A DNA stretch of 64,000 nucleotides from an uncultured Ruminococcus sp. (GCF_947301925.1 NZ_CAMYUE010000007.1:1-64000); one strand, 5' to 3'; positions 53,171 through 62,278 are shown, numbered from the stretch's first letter. Numbers and translations: made by a program. Notes: generated by a model not told the origin, from the letters alone.

Positions 53171-54361
53171 ATGTATGATGAAAATAACCCCGCAGGCGGT
53201 CTCCCCGAGGAGATAAACTATATCCCCGACGGTCAGAAAAAAACAGGACCTACAGGAGTATCGGCTCCCGTGCTCGATGATTTCGAGTATGTGGCTCCCT
53301 CCTCAAAGAAGGAAGGTCCCACAGGAGTATCCGCTCCCGTGCTGGACGATATGGACAGCTTTGCCCAGAGCTCTGCAAAAAAGGGCGCACCCACAGGAGT
53401 TTCGGCGCCTGTCCTCGATGACAATGTGCCCTACACCTCCGACAGTGCAAAGAAGGGCGCTCCTACAGGCGTATCGGCTCCCGTGCTGGAGGACAACGCT
53501 CCCTTTACCCACGATAAGCCCGTTCTCTCGGACGAGGATATAATAGGCGGCCTCACTCCCGACCTGAAAGAGCGATTTGAAGCTCTCCCTCCCGAGAAGC
53601 AGCAGCAGATAATAGATATGCGCCGCGCTCAGCTGGGGGCAGTTGCTCCCCCTGTTGAGATAAAGGCACCTGTACTGGACGAGGACAATTATACTCCTCC
53701 CCCGAAGAAGGAGGAACCTAAGCAGCCCGAGGCTCCCGTTACAGCTCCCATACTTGACGATGAACCCGAGCTCCCCAGATATCAGGCAAGATACGTTGAC
53801 GAGGATCTTGAAAGAGCCAAGGCCGAGGCAGGCAAGAAGGCTGTTGCCGCTCAGCTGGTATCCGAACAGAAGGACGCGAAGGAGAGCCTCCGCATGATGC
53901 TTGAGCTGAAGGAGGAGGCAAGACAGGCCAGCGCCAAAAAGGGCTTCAAGGTGGTCATCGTCATCGGCATACTCGGCGTTATTGCAGCCGTTACCTTCTT
54001 CCTGCTCTATTCGGGACAGCTTGGTCTGGGATACAAGAACGGCCTTGACGGATTCAGCGGCGTCATCAGCAATTCCGCCATCTATATCGCTCTTGCAGTT
54101 GCACTGTTCTCGCTACTGCTCCTCACAGGCGTAGGCGCCTGCAAGTCTCTCGCCTCGATCACCCTGCTCCTGTTCGGCATCGTACAGATATTCCCCGGAA
54201 TAGCAATGATACCTCAGCACAAGGGCAGCACAGCTCTGGCCTGTGTGCTCTACGGCGCGACTCTGGCACTTACGGTCGTGTGCTTCTTCCTGCTGTCGGG
54301 AAGCGAACACGTCGGCAACTTCTTCAACAGGAACAAGGATATCAATTCAAGACATTCATGA
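53171..54361 (+). CDS. Membrane protein with PTGVSAPVLDD repeats
   Basis: 396 aa from ATG 53171 (GAGGTG site; the ORF starts at 53162). The N-terminal 110 residues hold four near-identical copies of PTGVSAPVLDD spaced by 12-13 residues ending in S-x-K-K-x-G; two weaker copies follow (IKAPVLDED, VTAPILDDE). A charged coiled coil (about 195-255) leads to four transmembrane segments. No family recognised. The threonine-centred acidic repeats look like sites for modification or for binding a partner such as an FHA domain; the PrkC kinase is encoded 2 kb away on the other strand. Confidence 0.75.
   Translation: MYDENNPAGGLPEEINYIPDGQKKTGPTGVSAPVLDDFEYVAPSSKKEGPTGVSAPVLDDMDSFAQSSAKKGAPTGVSAPVLDDNVPYTSDSAKKGAPTGVSAPVLEDNAPFTHDKPVLSDEDIIGGLTPDLKERFEALPPEKQQQIIDMRRAQLGAVAPPVEIKAPVLDEDNYTPPPKKEEPKQPEAPVTAPILDDEPELPRYQARYVDEDLERAKAEAGKKAVAAQLVSEQKDAKESLRMMLELKEEARQASAKKGFKVVIVIGILGVIAAVTFFLLYSGQLGLGYKNGLDGFSGVISNSAIYIALAVALFSLLLLTGVGACKSLASITLLLFGIVQIFPGIAMIPQHKGSTALACVLYGATLALTVVCFFLLSGSEHVGNFFNRNKDINSRHS
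53249..53500 (+). repeat. Coding tandem repeat, four copies of 69-72 bp
   Basis: In-frame repeats encoding PTGVSAPVLDD plus a 12-13-residue spacer, within the gene at 53171. The nucleotide copies differ at synonymous positions, so the peptide is being conserved. Confidence 0.85.
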
Positions 54362-54368
54362 TAAAGAT

Positions 54369-54396
54369 AAGCCCCTGTGCGTACGCGCAGGGGCTT
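54369..54396. terminator. Bidirectional terminator between the repeat protein gene and spoVM
   Basis: AAGCCCCTG / CAGGGGCTT stem with an internal TGCGTACGCG self-complementary loop; TTATTATTATTC follows on the plus strand. Confidence 0.8.
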
Positions 54397-54400
54397 ATTA

Positions 54401-54484
54401 TTATTCTTCTTCCTTTTTTATCCTGAATATTGCTCTGAGAAGTCCCGAAATGAACTTCGGGCTCTTTATCACAACTATCTTCAA
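54401..54484 (-). CDS. spoVM: Stage V sporulation protein M
   Basis: 27 aa, TTG start at 54484 with GGAGGG 7-8 nt upstream, stop TAA at 54403-54401. The product begins MKIVVIKSPKFISGLLRAIF and ends in a Lys/Glu tail. It matches the B. subtilis SpoVM pattern (M-K-x-x-x-I-K-x-P-K-F-x-x-G-x-x-R-A) including Pro9, the residue needed for recognising the curved forespore membrane. It lies directly downstream of thiN in the prpC-prkC-rsgA-thiN-spoVM order known from B. subtilis. SpoVM anchors the spore coat via SpoIVA. Its shortness and non-ATG start hide it from standard gene calls. Confidence 0.87.
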   Translation of the reverse strand: MKIVVIKSPKFISGLLRAIFRIKKEEE

Positions 54485-54493
54485 TATGTATCC

Positions 54494-54535
54494 CTCCTCT
54501 GATGCTGTTATACTCCATTATATTCATCAGAGGAG
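54494..54535 (-). promoter_or_regulatory. Hairpin overlapping the spoVM ribosome site
   Basis: On the minus strand CTCCTCTGATG (54535-54525) and CATCAGAGGAG (54504-54494) form a perfect 11-bp stem with a 20-nt loop between thiN and spoVM. Its 3' arm includes part of the GGAGGG ribosome site. The loop carries TATAAT (minus). Read on the plus strand it is followed by TTTTTG and could instead be a terminator. Confidence 0.6.
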
Positions 54536-54541
54536 TTTTTG

Positions 54542-55192
54542 TTACTTCTCCTTTTGGGGCGTGAGTATCACCAGTGCAAGGCCGTCCTTGATGCGGAGAG
54601 CCGCTGCTGCATCGGTTATCTCGTTGCTGACGCCTATGGGGAAGGACTGCACCATGCGGTAGTCCACAAGGGGATATTTCACGCCGCGGAGGTACTCTAT
54701 GCCCACGCTCTCGGTAAGAGCGAACACCGACATATACATACCGCCCTTTGGCTTCCTGTAGGTGACCTCACCCTCGTCCGCCTCCTGAATCAGCAGTCTG
54801 CTGCTGCCCTGTATCTCAAGGCTGCACCCCTGCTGGAGAGCGTATATCATGGTCTGGATATTGGCGAAGCTGTGCTCCACGCGGTCTCCGCCGAGAGCTC
54901 CGTAGAGGTCGATGTTGGTATAGCCGAGCTCTATGGCCTTCTTGACTGCCATGAGGGTATCTGTGTCGTCCTTTTCGGGGACGCTGCGGAGCACCTCAAC
55001 TCCTATGGGGAGCTCCTCGCCATAGGAGTCGAAGTCTCCCACTATCATATCGGGTATCACACCCAGCTTCATTGCGTGCCTGTAGCCGCAGTCGGCGCAT
55101 ATGTAATAACTGTATCTCTGCCAGAAGGCGGCGTCCCTGTACTCCTCAAGGTCGGGCATATCTCCGCCTGCAAATATAGCGCATCTGTTCAT
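54542..55192 (-). CDS. thiN: Thiamine pyrophosphokinase
   Basis: 216 aa from ATG 55192, which overlaps the rsgA stop (ATGA). CAIFAGGDMPDLEEY, ICADCGYRHAMKLGVIPDMI-VGDFDS, EKDDTDTLMAVKKAIELGYT and GALGGDRVEHSFANIQ are the family landmarks for transferring pyrophosphate from ATP to thiamine. ThDP is the cofactor of the transketolase encoded elsewhere in the window. In B. subtilis rpe lies between rsgA and thiN; here it is missing. Confidence 0.94.
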   Translation of the reverse strand: MNRCAIFAGGDMPDLEEYRDAAFWQRYSYYICADCGYRHAMKLGVIPDMIVGDFDSYGEELPIGVEVLRSVPEKDDTDTLMAVKKAIELGYTNIDLYGALGGDRVEHSFANIQTMIYALQQGCSLEIQGSSRLLIQEADEGEVTYRKPKGGMYMSVFALTESVGIEYLRGVKYPLVDYRMVQSFPIGVSNEITDAAAALRIKDGLALVILTPQKEK

Positions 55193-56064
55193 TTCAGCTC
55201 CCACTCCTTCAGCTGTTTTGCTTCTTCATACATAGTTTTGTAGCTCTCGTGGCGGCTGCGGGATATCTCTCCCCGCTCCACCGCAGCTACTACCGCGCAG
55301 CCCTTCTCGCAGAGGTGTGCGCAGTCTCTGAAACGGCAATCCCCCGTAAAGGGCTCAAACTCGCGGAAGCAGCCCGCCAGTTCCTCCTTGCGGATAATGT
55401 CGTATCTGTTGGTCTCAAATGTTGAGAACCCGGGGGTATCTGCTATGTAACCGCCGCCGCTGAGCTTGTACAGCTCCGCGTGACGGGTAGTGTGTCTTCC
55501 TCTGCCCAGCTTGCGGCTTATCTCTCCCGTAGCTATACTCAGGGAGGGGTCAACGGCGTTGAGGAGGGTGGATTTGCCTGCTCCCGAATTGCCCGTAAAG
55601 GCGCTTATCCTGCCGCTGAGCAGCTTCCGCACGGCCTCCACCGAGGCCTCGTCCTCATATCTTACCTCTGCCACCTCTATGCCTATGCCGCCGTATATCT
55701 CATGAATGGGACGGCTGTCGCCAAGGTCGGTCTTGGTAATGACCACCACAGGGGTTATGCCCTTGTACTCGGCGATAGCTATGAACTTGTCCAGTATGAG
55801 GTAATTGGGCGCAGGCTCGCAGGTGGAGACTATGAATATCAGCTGGTCAAGGTTGGCGAGAGGAGGTCTTATGATACAGTTCCTGCGGGGAGCTATCTCC
55901 GTGATGACACCGTCCTCCACGGCAACGCTGTCGCCCACGCAGGGACTTATGCCTCTGTTGCGGAAAACTCCTCTTGCCTTGCACTCGCATATACCGTCAG
56001 GGGACTCTACTGTGTAGAGTCCCCCTAAGCATTTTATTATTATTCCGCTGTACTTATCTGTCAT
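55189..56064 (-). CDS. rsgA: Ribosome small-subunit GTPase RsgA
   Basis: 291 aa from ATG 56064, overlapping the prkC stop as TGATG. N-terminal OB fold, then a circularly permuted GTPase: G4 VVITKTDL, G1 GNSGAGKSTLLNAV, G2 region RHTTRHAELY, G3 ADTPGFS, and the C-terminal zinc motif CRFRDCAHLCEKGC. It checks 30S maturation; in B. subtilis it is a PrkC substrate (CpgA), consistent with the operon. Confidence 0.95.
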   Translation of the reverse strand: MTDKYSGIIIKCLGGLYTVESPDGICECKARGVFRNRGISPCVGDSVAVEDGVITEIAPRRNCIIRPPLANLDQLIFIVSTCEPAPNYLILDKFIAIAEYKGITPVVVITKTDLGDSRPIHEIYGGIGIEVAEVRYEDEASVEAVRKLLSGRISAFTGNSGAGKSTLLNAVDPSLSIATGEISRKLGRGRHTTRHAELYKLSGGGYIADTPGFSTFETNRYDIIRKEELAGCFREFEPFTGDCRFRDCAHLCEKGCAVVAAVERGEISRSRHESYKTMYEEAKQLKEWELK

Positions 56065-58412
56065 CAAAACCAATGCCAAGTAGTGGAGCCGTCTTCATTG
56101 GTCTCCCAGTTGCCGTTTTCGCCGGGTTTATAGTATACCCAGTTTCCGTTGCTGTCATACTCTCCGTTGTAACCGGGCTGCCAGTCAGGATTTGCTGTAG
56201 GCTGCTCAGGCGGCTGCTCGGGAGGATCTGTAGGCTGAGGCGCCTCCGTCGGAGGCTCTGTCTCAGGCTGCGGGAATCCGCCTACTGCCTGGAATGCTCC
56301 GTAGATATCCTCGGAATTGGTGGTGTACTTGCCTGTTGCGAAGTTGAAGGTGTAGGTTCCGAGAAGTGCGTTTGCCTGTGTGCTGAGGTTTGTAAGACGA
56401 GCTCTTACGGATACGTTCTGTCCCGAGCCGTCAAGAGTCATGGGAAGGCTTCCCATATCGGGACAGAGGATAAGTCCGGAGGACTCTGCCTTTGTCTTGC
56501 CCTTGTCGTCTGTGAGGATGAAGTCGATGCTGAAACGTCCGCTTGCGTCTGACGGGAGAGGTATATTGATGTCAACCTTGCCGTCGGGGATAGTACCGTC
56601 GCTGACGTAGAGCTTGATAGTAGAACCGCCCTCGATCTTGGTGCCCTTTGCAGGCTCCTGCTCAACGACCTTGTCCTTCTTCTCATATGAAGGAATGGGC
56701 TCTGTCTCTACCTTCAGGTTCTTATAGCCCGCTCTCATGATAGCGTCGTCGATAGTAAGACCCACATAGTCCTCCATCTCGAACTGCTCTGCATTTGCGC
56801 CCATACTTACATAGAGGATTACAGTTGAGCCCTTGTGGACCTCTGTGCCCTCCTCGGGCTCGGACTTGATAACGTAATTGGGTTTTACATTGGCGTCGGA
56901 CTGTTTTCGTATGTCAGGCACGATGCCGCGCTCGGTGAGCTGAGCCTTTGCCAGCTCAACATTCAGTTCAACGACACGGGGAACCTCAACGGTCTCCATG
57001 CCCTTACTGATAGTTACCTTGCAGACGTCGCCCTTGCTGAATACGTCGCCGGGCTCGATGCTCTGCTTAATGATAGTATTCTCGTCGGCCTCGTTGTACT
57101 CTGTGCCTTCGATCTCAAACTTGATAGTGCTTCCGTATGCTGCTACAGCCTGGTTGTAGTCCCAGCCGTAGAGGTCGGGCATTGACTTGTCGCCCTTGTT
57201 CAGGCCGCCCTTGAGGAGTCCGCTGAGAAGAGTTACCACGAAAATTACCGCAACGATGATAACAACGACTACTACTGCGGTAAGAACAGGAACTACCAGT
57301 GATGAACGCTCCTCCTCTTCCTCATCTTCGTCCTCATCGTAATCATCGCCGTAATCCTCGGGATAGGCGTCGTTGTATCTCTGAGCAACAGCTCCTGCGG
57401 AGGCTCCGCCCCCTGCCATTGCAGCAGCTCCCGCACCTGCGCCCACTGCTGCGGCAGCCTTTGCGGCGTATGCGCTGGCCACCTCCTGGCGGCTCTCGGA
57501 CTGTACCTCGGTACCTGCGGACTGATCCAGTATCTCGCCGGACTCGTCCTCGTCGTCCTCTGTATAGTAACCGAAGGTGATATGGGGATCGGCCTTGAAG
57601 GCTTCGATATCGCTTATCATCTCGGCTGTGGTCTGGTATCTGTCCTCGGGAGCCTTTTCCATGGCTCTGAGAACTATCTCCTCAAGTCCGTCGGGGATAT
57701 CGGGATTGATAGCTCTGGGACGCTCGGGGATATCGTGCATATGCATAACTGCGATAGCAACGGGGTTATCGCTGTCAAAGGGCTTTCTTCCCGTGAGCAT
57801 CTCATACATCATAGCTCCCACGGAGTAGATATCGCTCTTTGCGTCGGTAACGTTGCCGCTTGCCTGCTCGGGGCTGATATAGTGGACGCTTCCGATGGCC
57901 TGATCGGTAGCTGTCTTGCCCTCCTCGCGGGCGAACTTGGCAATACCGAAGTCCATGACCTTGATAGTGCCGTCGGTGAACATCATTATGTTCTGGGGCT
58001 TGATATCGCGGTGAACGATGCCCTTATCGTGTGCGTGCTGGAGTGCGCGGAGGATCTGTATAACGAAATGTACCGTATCCTTCCATGTGAGGACCTTTTC
58101 CTCCTCGATGTACTCCTTCAGGGTGATACCGTCGATGTACTCCATGACGATATACTGTATCTTTTCGGAGAAGCCCACATCGTATATCTTTACGATATTC
58201 GGATGGGAAAGAACTGCTATTGCCTTGGACTCGTTCCTGAAGCGGCGCAGGAACTCCTCGTTCTCTGCGAATTCCTTTTTCAGTATCTTAATGGCAACCG
58301 TTTTGTTGTCGATAACATCGACGCCCTTGTACACTTCAGCCATGCCTCCGACGCCGATAAGCTCGGTGATCTCATATCTTCCGTCGAGCTTCTTGCCAAT
58401 ATTCTTATCCAT
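56064..58412 (-). CDS. prkC: PASTA-domain Ser/Thr kinase
   Basis: 782 aa. Hanks-type kinase (1-275): GVGGMAEVYKG, Lys42 in AIKIL, HRDIKPQN (134-141), DFG (154-156), and a Thr-containing activation loop (GKTATDQAIGSVHYISPEQA). An Ala/Gly-rich stretch (about 310-340) and acidic block precede one transmembrane helix (LTAVVVVVIIVAVIFVVTLL). Three PASTA domains follow outside (start points MPDLYGW, VEVPRVVE, FEMEDYVG), then a beta-rich domain and a Pro/Thr/Glu tail ending in a Trp/Tyr/Asn-rich segment. PASTA kinases sense muropeptides or lipid II and control growth and spore germination. Confidence 0.95.
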   Translation of the reverse strand: MDKNIGKKLDGRYEITELIGVGGMAEVYKGVDVIDNKTVAIKILKKEFAENEEFLRRFRNESKAIAVLSHPNIVKIYDVGFSEKIQYIVMEYIDGITLKEYIEEEKVLTWKDTVHFVIQILRALQHAHDKGIVHRDIKPQNIMMFTDGTIKVMDFGIAKFAREEGKTATDQAIGSVHYISPEQASGNVTDAKSDIYSVGAMMYEMLTGRKPFDSDNPVAIAVMHMHDIPERPRAINPDIPDGLEEIVLRAMEKAPEDRYQTTAEMISDIEAFKADPHITFGYYTEDDEDESGEILDQSAGTEVQSESRQEVASAYAAKAAAAVGAGAGAAAMAGGGASAGAVAQRYNDAYPEDYGDDYDEDEDEEEEERSSLVVPVLTAVVVVVIIVAVIFVVTLLSGLLKGGLNKGDKSMPDLYGWDYNQAVAAYGSTIKFEIEGTEYNEADENTIIKQSIEPGDVFSKGDVCKVTISKGMETVEVPRVVELNVELAKAQLTERGIVPDIRKQSDANVKPNYVIKSEPEEGTEVHKGSTVILYVSMGANAEQFEMEDYVGLTIDDAIMRAGYKNLKVETEPIPSYEKKDKVVEQEPAKGTKIEGGSTIKLYVSDGTIPDGKVDINIPLPSDASGRFSIDFILTDDKGKTKAESSGLILCPDMGSLPMTLDGSGQNVSVRARLTNLSTQANALLGTYTFNFATGKYTTNSEDIYGAFQAVGGFPQPETEPPTEAPQPTDPPEQPPEQPTANPDWQPGYNGEYDSNGNWVYYKPGENGNWETNEDGSTTWHWF

Positions 58413-58428
58413 TTCCTTTCCTCCTGCG

Positions 58429-59154
58429 TTAGTCAGAAATTACCGCGACTGTTACATTATCGCGGCCGCCCTTTCGGAGCGCTAATTTAATAAGTTCGTC
58501 TGCAACGCCATCAAAATCAGAATTAAGTATGGCGCTGTATATTTCATCGTCGCTGCAATAGCCCGAAAGGCCGTCCGAGCAAAGCAGCAGACTGATCTTG
58601 TCCTCATAGTCCAGCATAAAGGTATCCGTAAGCACCGTCTTTTCGACGCCTACCGCCCGTACCAGCATATGCTTCTGAGGGTGTACCTCCATTTCCTCCT
58701 CGGTTATCTTGCCCTGTTCATAGAGCACCGAGGCGACGTTATGGTCTGTAGTGATCTTTACAAGTCCCGTATCGGTTATCAGATAGGCTCTGCTGTCACC
58801 GACGTTGGCAATGAAGGCTGTTTTCTTGTTGACGAAGGCGGCTACACAGGTGGTCCCCATACCGAAGTTCTTGAAATCGAACCTTGCCCTTGTGTATATT
58901 ACCGAGTTTGCCGCCGATATCGAGGAGATAAGGAGCTTGCGGATCTCTTCGTCACTGAGACTTTCCTTGTAATCAGCCGAAAAGCGCTGGAAGAATTCTT
59001 CTACGGCGAGCTCGCCTGCTTCTTTTCCTGCGCGTTCGCCTCCCATACCGTCGCACACGACGGCAAGTACATTATGGCCGAAGTATTCGCATCTGACCGC
59101 GTCCTGGTTTTCCTCGCGCTTCAGACCGATATCCGTGCCGTAGCGAAATCTCAA
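58429..59154 (-). CDS. prpC: PP2C-type phosphatase PrpC
   Basis: 241 aa, TTG start at 59154 overlapping the rlmN stop (TTGA). Typical PP2C metal motifs: RYGTDIGLKREENQDAV, AVVCDGMGGERAGKEAG, ANVGDSRAYLI, HMLVRAVG, LLLCSDGLSGYCSD and GGRDNVTVAVI. It reverses PrkC phosphorylation; the kinase gene follows 16 bp later. Confidence 0.95.
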   Translation of the reverse strand: MRFRYGTDIGLKREENQDAVRCEYFGHNVLAVVCDGMGGERAGKEAGELAVEEFFQRFSADYKESLSDEEIRKLLISSISAANSVIYTRARFDFKNFGMGTTCVAAFVNKKTAFIANVGDSRAYLITDTGLVKITTDHNVASVLYEQGKITEEEMEVHPQKHMLVRAVGVEKTVLTDTFMLDYEDKISLLLCSDGLSGYCSDDEIYSAILNSDFDGVADELIKLALRKGGRDNVTVAVISD

Positions 59155-60209
59155 GTATCCGCACCCCCGTTCTTACTTCTTTGCTGTGCTGCGTCCCGTC
59201 TGAGCTGGCCGCAGGCAGCTTCTATATCGCTGCCGAGAGTTCTCCTGACGGTAGCGTTTATCCCCCGTCTGCCCAGCTGCTTCGCGAACTCCGCGACGCC
59301 CGAGCGGACCGTACGATAATTTCGTTCCCTGACCTTATTGACGGGGATAAGGTTCACATGGCAGTTCATGCCGCGGAGGAGAGCTGCAAGCTTATCCGCG
59401 TCCGCAGGCGATGAATTGACGTTGTCGATAACGGCGTACTCAAAGGTTATGCGCCGTCCCGTCCTATCTATATAGTACCGGCAGGCCTCCATGAGGCTGC
59501 TGATATCATATTTCCTGTTCACAGGCATTATCCTGCTCCTGCCCTCGTTGTCCGCACAGTGGAGGGACACCGAAAGGGTGAGCTGGTACTTTCTGTCCGC
59601 CAGCTCGTAGATCCGCGGCACTATGCCGCAGGTGGAGAGGGACACATGACGGAGGCTCATATCATTGCCGTCCTTATGGGACAGCAGGGTGAGGAACTTC
59701 ATCACGTTATCAAAATTGTCGAGAGGCTCGCCGATGCCCATGAGCACCACTCCCGAGACCTTCCTGCCCGAATCACGTTCGGCCTCGTAGATCTGCATGA
59801 GTATCTCCGAGGCTGCAAGGTCCCTGACGTAGCCCGCTATGGTGGAAGCACAGAAGTTACAGCCCATTTTGCAGCCCACCTGTGTGGACACGCATATGCT
59901 GTAGCCGTAATTGTACTCCATAAGGACGGTCTCGACATAATTCCCGTCAGAAAGCCTATAAAGATATTTTACCGTATTATCTATAGCAGATTCAAGCTTT
60001 TTCTGTATAAATAGTCCATTTATACAAAATTTTTCTTTCAAAGCGCTGCGCAATTGGACAGATATATCAGTCATTTTATCAAAATCGAAGACTCTTTTAA
60101 CATGAAGCCACTGGAATATCTGCTTTGCGCGGAATTTCTTCTCGCCCAGAGCTGTCAGAGCTTCCGTGAGTTCGTCAAGATCAAGACTGAGGATATCGAC
60201 TTTTTCCAA
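59151..60209 (-). CDS. rlmN: Dual-specificity 23S rRNA/tRNA methyltransferase RlmN
   Basis: 352 aa, TTG start with AAGGTG upstream. Radical-SAM cluster motif CKMGCNFCAST, VLMGIGEPLDNFDNVMKFL, LSVSLHC and the C-terminal catalytic Cys region. It methylates C2 of A2503 in 23S rRNA and A37 in tRNAs. 9 bp after rsmB. Confidence 0.95.
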   Translation of the reverse strand: MEKVDILSLDLDELTEALTALGEKKFRAKQIFQWLHVKRVFDFDKMTDISVQLRSALKEKFCINGLFIQKKLESAIDNTVKYLYRLSDGNYVETVLMEYNYGYSICVSTQVGCKMGCNFCASTIAGYVRDLAASEILMQIYEAERDSGRKVSGVVLMGIGEPLDNFDNVMKFLTLLSHKDGNDMSLRHVSLSTCGIVPRIYELADRKYQLTLSVSLHCADNEGRSRIMPVNRKYDISSLMEACRYYIDRTGRRITFEYAVIDNVNSSPADADKLAALLRGMNCHVNLIPVNKVRERNYRTVRSGVAEFAKQLGRRGINATVRRTLGSDIEAACGQLRRDAAQQRSKNGGADT

Positions 60210-60218
60210 TTTATCACC

Positions 60219-61511
60219 TTACTTTTTCCTGAATTTTGCTATGAAGAAGCCGCTTCCGAATTCCGGCGGCATAAGTGTGGCCATGGTACCGAAGCTTTTA
60301 CCCATAAGCTTGGGAAGCTCCACTGCTTCCAGCCCGGGGTGCTCCCTCAGAAGCCTTTCGCAGACCTCCTCATTCTCGGCCTTTCTCACCGTGCAGGTGG
60401 AGTAGACCAGGGTGCCGCCCTCCTCAAGGTAGTTCAGCGCATTGCACACTATTTTATATTGTATATCGGGGAGCCCCGCAAAATCCGTGATATCCTTGTA
60501 CTTTATCTCGGGCTTGCTGCCGATGACTCCCAGTCCCGAGCACGGGACGTCGCAGAGAATCTTTGTGAACCCGGGCAGCTCCGGGTTAAACTTTGTCGCG
60601 TCCCCTGCCGCCGCTCTTATATTTTTGAGCCCCAGTCTCTCCGCGCCTTTGCGTATCAGCTCCGCACGCTTTTCGTGGAGGTCGAAGGCATATATCTGCC
60701 CCCTGCCGTTCATAAGCTCCGCCATGGTGAAGGTCTTTCCTCCGGGGGCGGCACATATATCCAGGACAGTGTCCTCCTCCGAGGGAGCAAGAGTCTCGCA
60801 GCACAGCTGCGACGCAAGCCCCTGAACGTGGAAATATCCCTTCCTGAAGGCCTCTGTTGCAGTGACGTCGCCGCTTTCGGCAATGTAGCAGCAATCGGTG
60901 AGCTTTTCCGCCTTTATGCCGTCAAGAGCTGCAAGAAAAACCTCCTCCGTACATCTAATCGTATTCCGTCGGAGATATGTGACAGGCTTTTCAAGAGAAG
61001 CGGCAAGAAACTTTTCCGCTGTCTCGCTGCCGTAGTCATCAGTCAGGCTCTTCACCAGAGCCGTCGGTGCGGAATACTTCACCGCCGCGGCTTCCGCTGC
61101 GTCCTTGGGGAGCTTCAGCTCCCTGCCGCCGCGGATAAAGCTCCGCAGCACCGCATTGACCATTCCCGAAGCGCTGGTCTTGCGGAACTTCTTCGCAAGA
61201 GCCACGCTCTCGTTCACAGCCGCGTTATCGGGTACGCTGTCCATGTACATTATCTGGTACACGCCGCAGCGCAGTATATTCAGCACTATGCTGTCCAGCT
61301 TTGCTATGGGGCGGGAGCTCAGTCCGCCGATGATGTGGTCCAGGGTGAGCCTGCGCTCTATGACTCCGTAGTATATGGCGGAGCAGAGCTTCTTTCCCCT
61401 GTCGTCCAGGTCTGAATTCTTCAGGCCGCTGTCCAGCTGTAAATTTGAATAGCTGCCGCTGCCGAATGTCTTATCCAGCAGCTTTACAGCAAGATATCTG
61501 GGATCCGTCAT
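60219..61511 (-). CDS. rsmB: 16S rRNA m5C967 methyltransferase RsmB
   Basis: 430 aa. NusB-like N-terminal domain (residues 1-140), then the SAM-dependent domain: DICAAPGGKTFTMAELMNGR, DVPCSGLGVIGSKPEIKY with one catalytic Cys and YSTCTVRKAENEEVCE with the other. The ATG overlaps the stop of the zinc peptidase gene (TAATG). Confidence 0.95.
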   Translation of the reverse strand: MTDPRYLAVKLLDKTFGSGSYSNLQLDSGLKNSDLDDRGKKLCSAIYYGVIERRLTLDHIIGGLSSRPIAKLDSIVLNILRCGVYQIMYMDSVPDNAAVNESVALAKKFRKTSASGMVNAVLRSFIRGGRELKLPKDAAEAAAVKYSAPTALVKSLTDDYGSETAEKFLAASLEKPVTYLRRNTIRCTEEVFLAALDGIKAEKLTDCCYIAESGDVTATEAFRKGYFHVQGLASQLCCETLAPSEEDTVLDICAAPGGKTFTMAELMNGRGQIYAFDLHEKRAELIRKGAERLGLKNIRAAAGDATKFNPELPGFTKILCDVPCSGLGVIGSKPEIKYKDITDFAGLPDIQYKIVCNALNYLEEGGTLVYSTCTVRKAENEEVCERLLREHPGLEAVELPKLMGKSFGTMATLMPPEFGSGFFIAKFRKK

Positions 61512-62266
61512 TATCTTCTGTTCACCGACAAAAGGAGTCTGAGAAGCTGTAATACCGACGCAATGAGACTTGTAACATAGGTCAGTGCCGCTGCCGTCAG
61601 TACCTTCCTGGCGTGGGGCAGCTCCTTCTCCTCAAGTATACAGTCCATTCTGAGAGTTTTCAGGGCTCTGTTGCTGGCGTTGAGCTCGCAGGGCAGGGTA
61701 ACCAGCTGAAAAAGCACTACTGCAAGGAACATAGCAATGGAGATGTATATGAAGTATGTTCCAATGGTAAGGGTGCTGAGGAATACGCCTATAATAAATA
61801 CGACATACCACAGCGTCGAGCAAATATTGGTAACGGGCACCAGCTTGCTCCTCCAGATTATGGGAGCGTAGTTCTCTGCGTGCTGGCAGGCATGGCCGCA
61901 CTCATGGGCTGCGACGCCTATGGCCGCCACAGAGCGGTTGCCGTAGACCGAGTCCGAAAGCCTGATGACATTTGTCCTCGGATCGAAGTGATCCGTAAGG
62001 TTGCCCTTGATACGCTCTATCCTTATATTGTAAAGTCCGTTGGCGTCAAGTATCATTCTCGCAACCTGATCGGCAGTAAGACCTCTTGAATTGCCTATGC
62101 GGCTGTACTTGCTGAATGTGGAGGAAACGTTGATCTGTGCGATGAGGGGCAGTATCAGCATTCCCGCCATCAGCAGGATATAAAGGCCGTAATTGCCTCC
62201 GCCTCCGCGGGTACCGTAGTAATGAACGTATCTCATAAAAGCTGCTGCAAAATTCATTATATACAT
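61511..62266 (-). CDS. Neutral zinc metallopeptidase (YugP-like)
   Basis: 251 aa membrane protein of the PF04298 family. HExxH site in AAHECGHACQHAENYAPII; N-terminal segment YGLYILLMAGMLILPLIAQI and a C-terminal pair of transmembrane segments (VVFIIGVFLSTLTIGTYFIY; IAMFLAVVLFQLVTLP). Target proteins unknown. AAGGAGG site; inserted between fmt and rsmB, which are adjacent in B. subtilis. Confidence 0.9.
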   Translation of the reverse strand: MYIMNFAAAFMRYVHYYGTRGGGGNYGLYILLMAGMLILPLIAQINVSSTFSKYSRIGNSRGLTADQVARMILDANGLYNIRIERIKGNLTDHFDPRTNVIRLSDSVYGNRSVAAIGVAAHECGHACQHAENYAPIIWRSKLVPVTNICSTLWYVVFIIGVFLSTLTIGTYFIYISIAMFLAVVLFQLVTLPCELNASNRALKTLRMDCILEEKELPHARKVLTAAALTYVTSLIASVLQLLRLLLSVNRR

Positions 62267-62278
62267 ATATAGCCCTCC

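Noticed and set aside
60054..61415. 453-codon plus-strand open frame opposite rsmB
   Set aside because: Antisense to an unmistakable RsmB; no domain or start signal.
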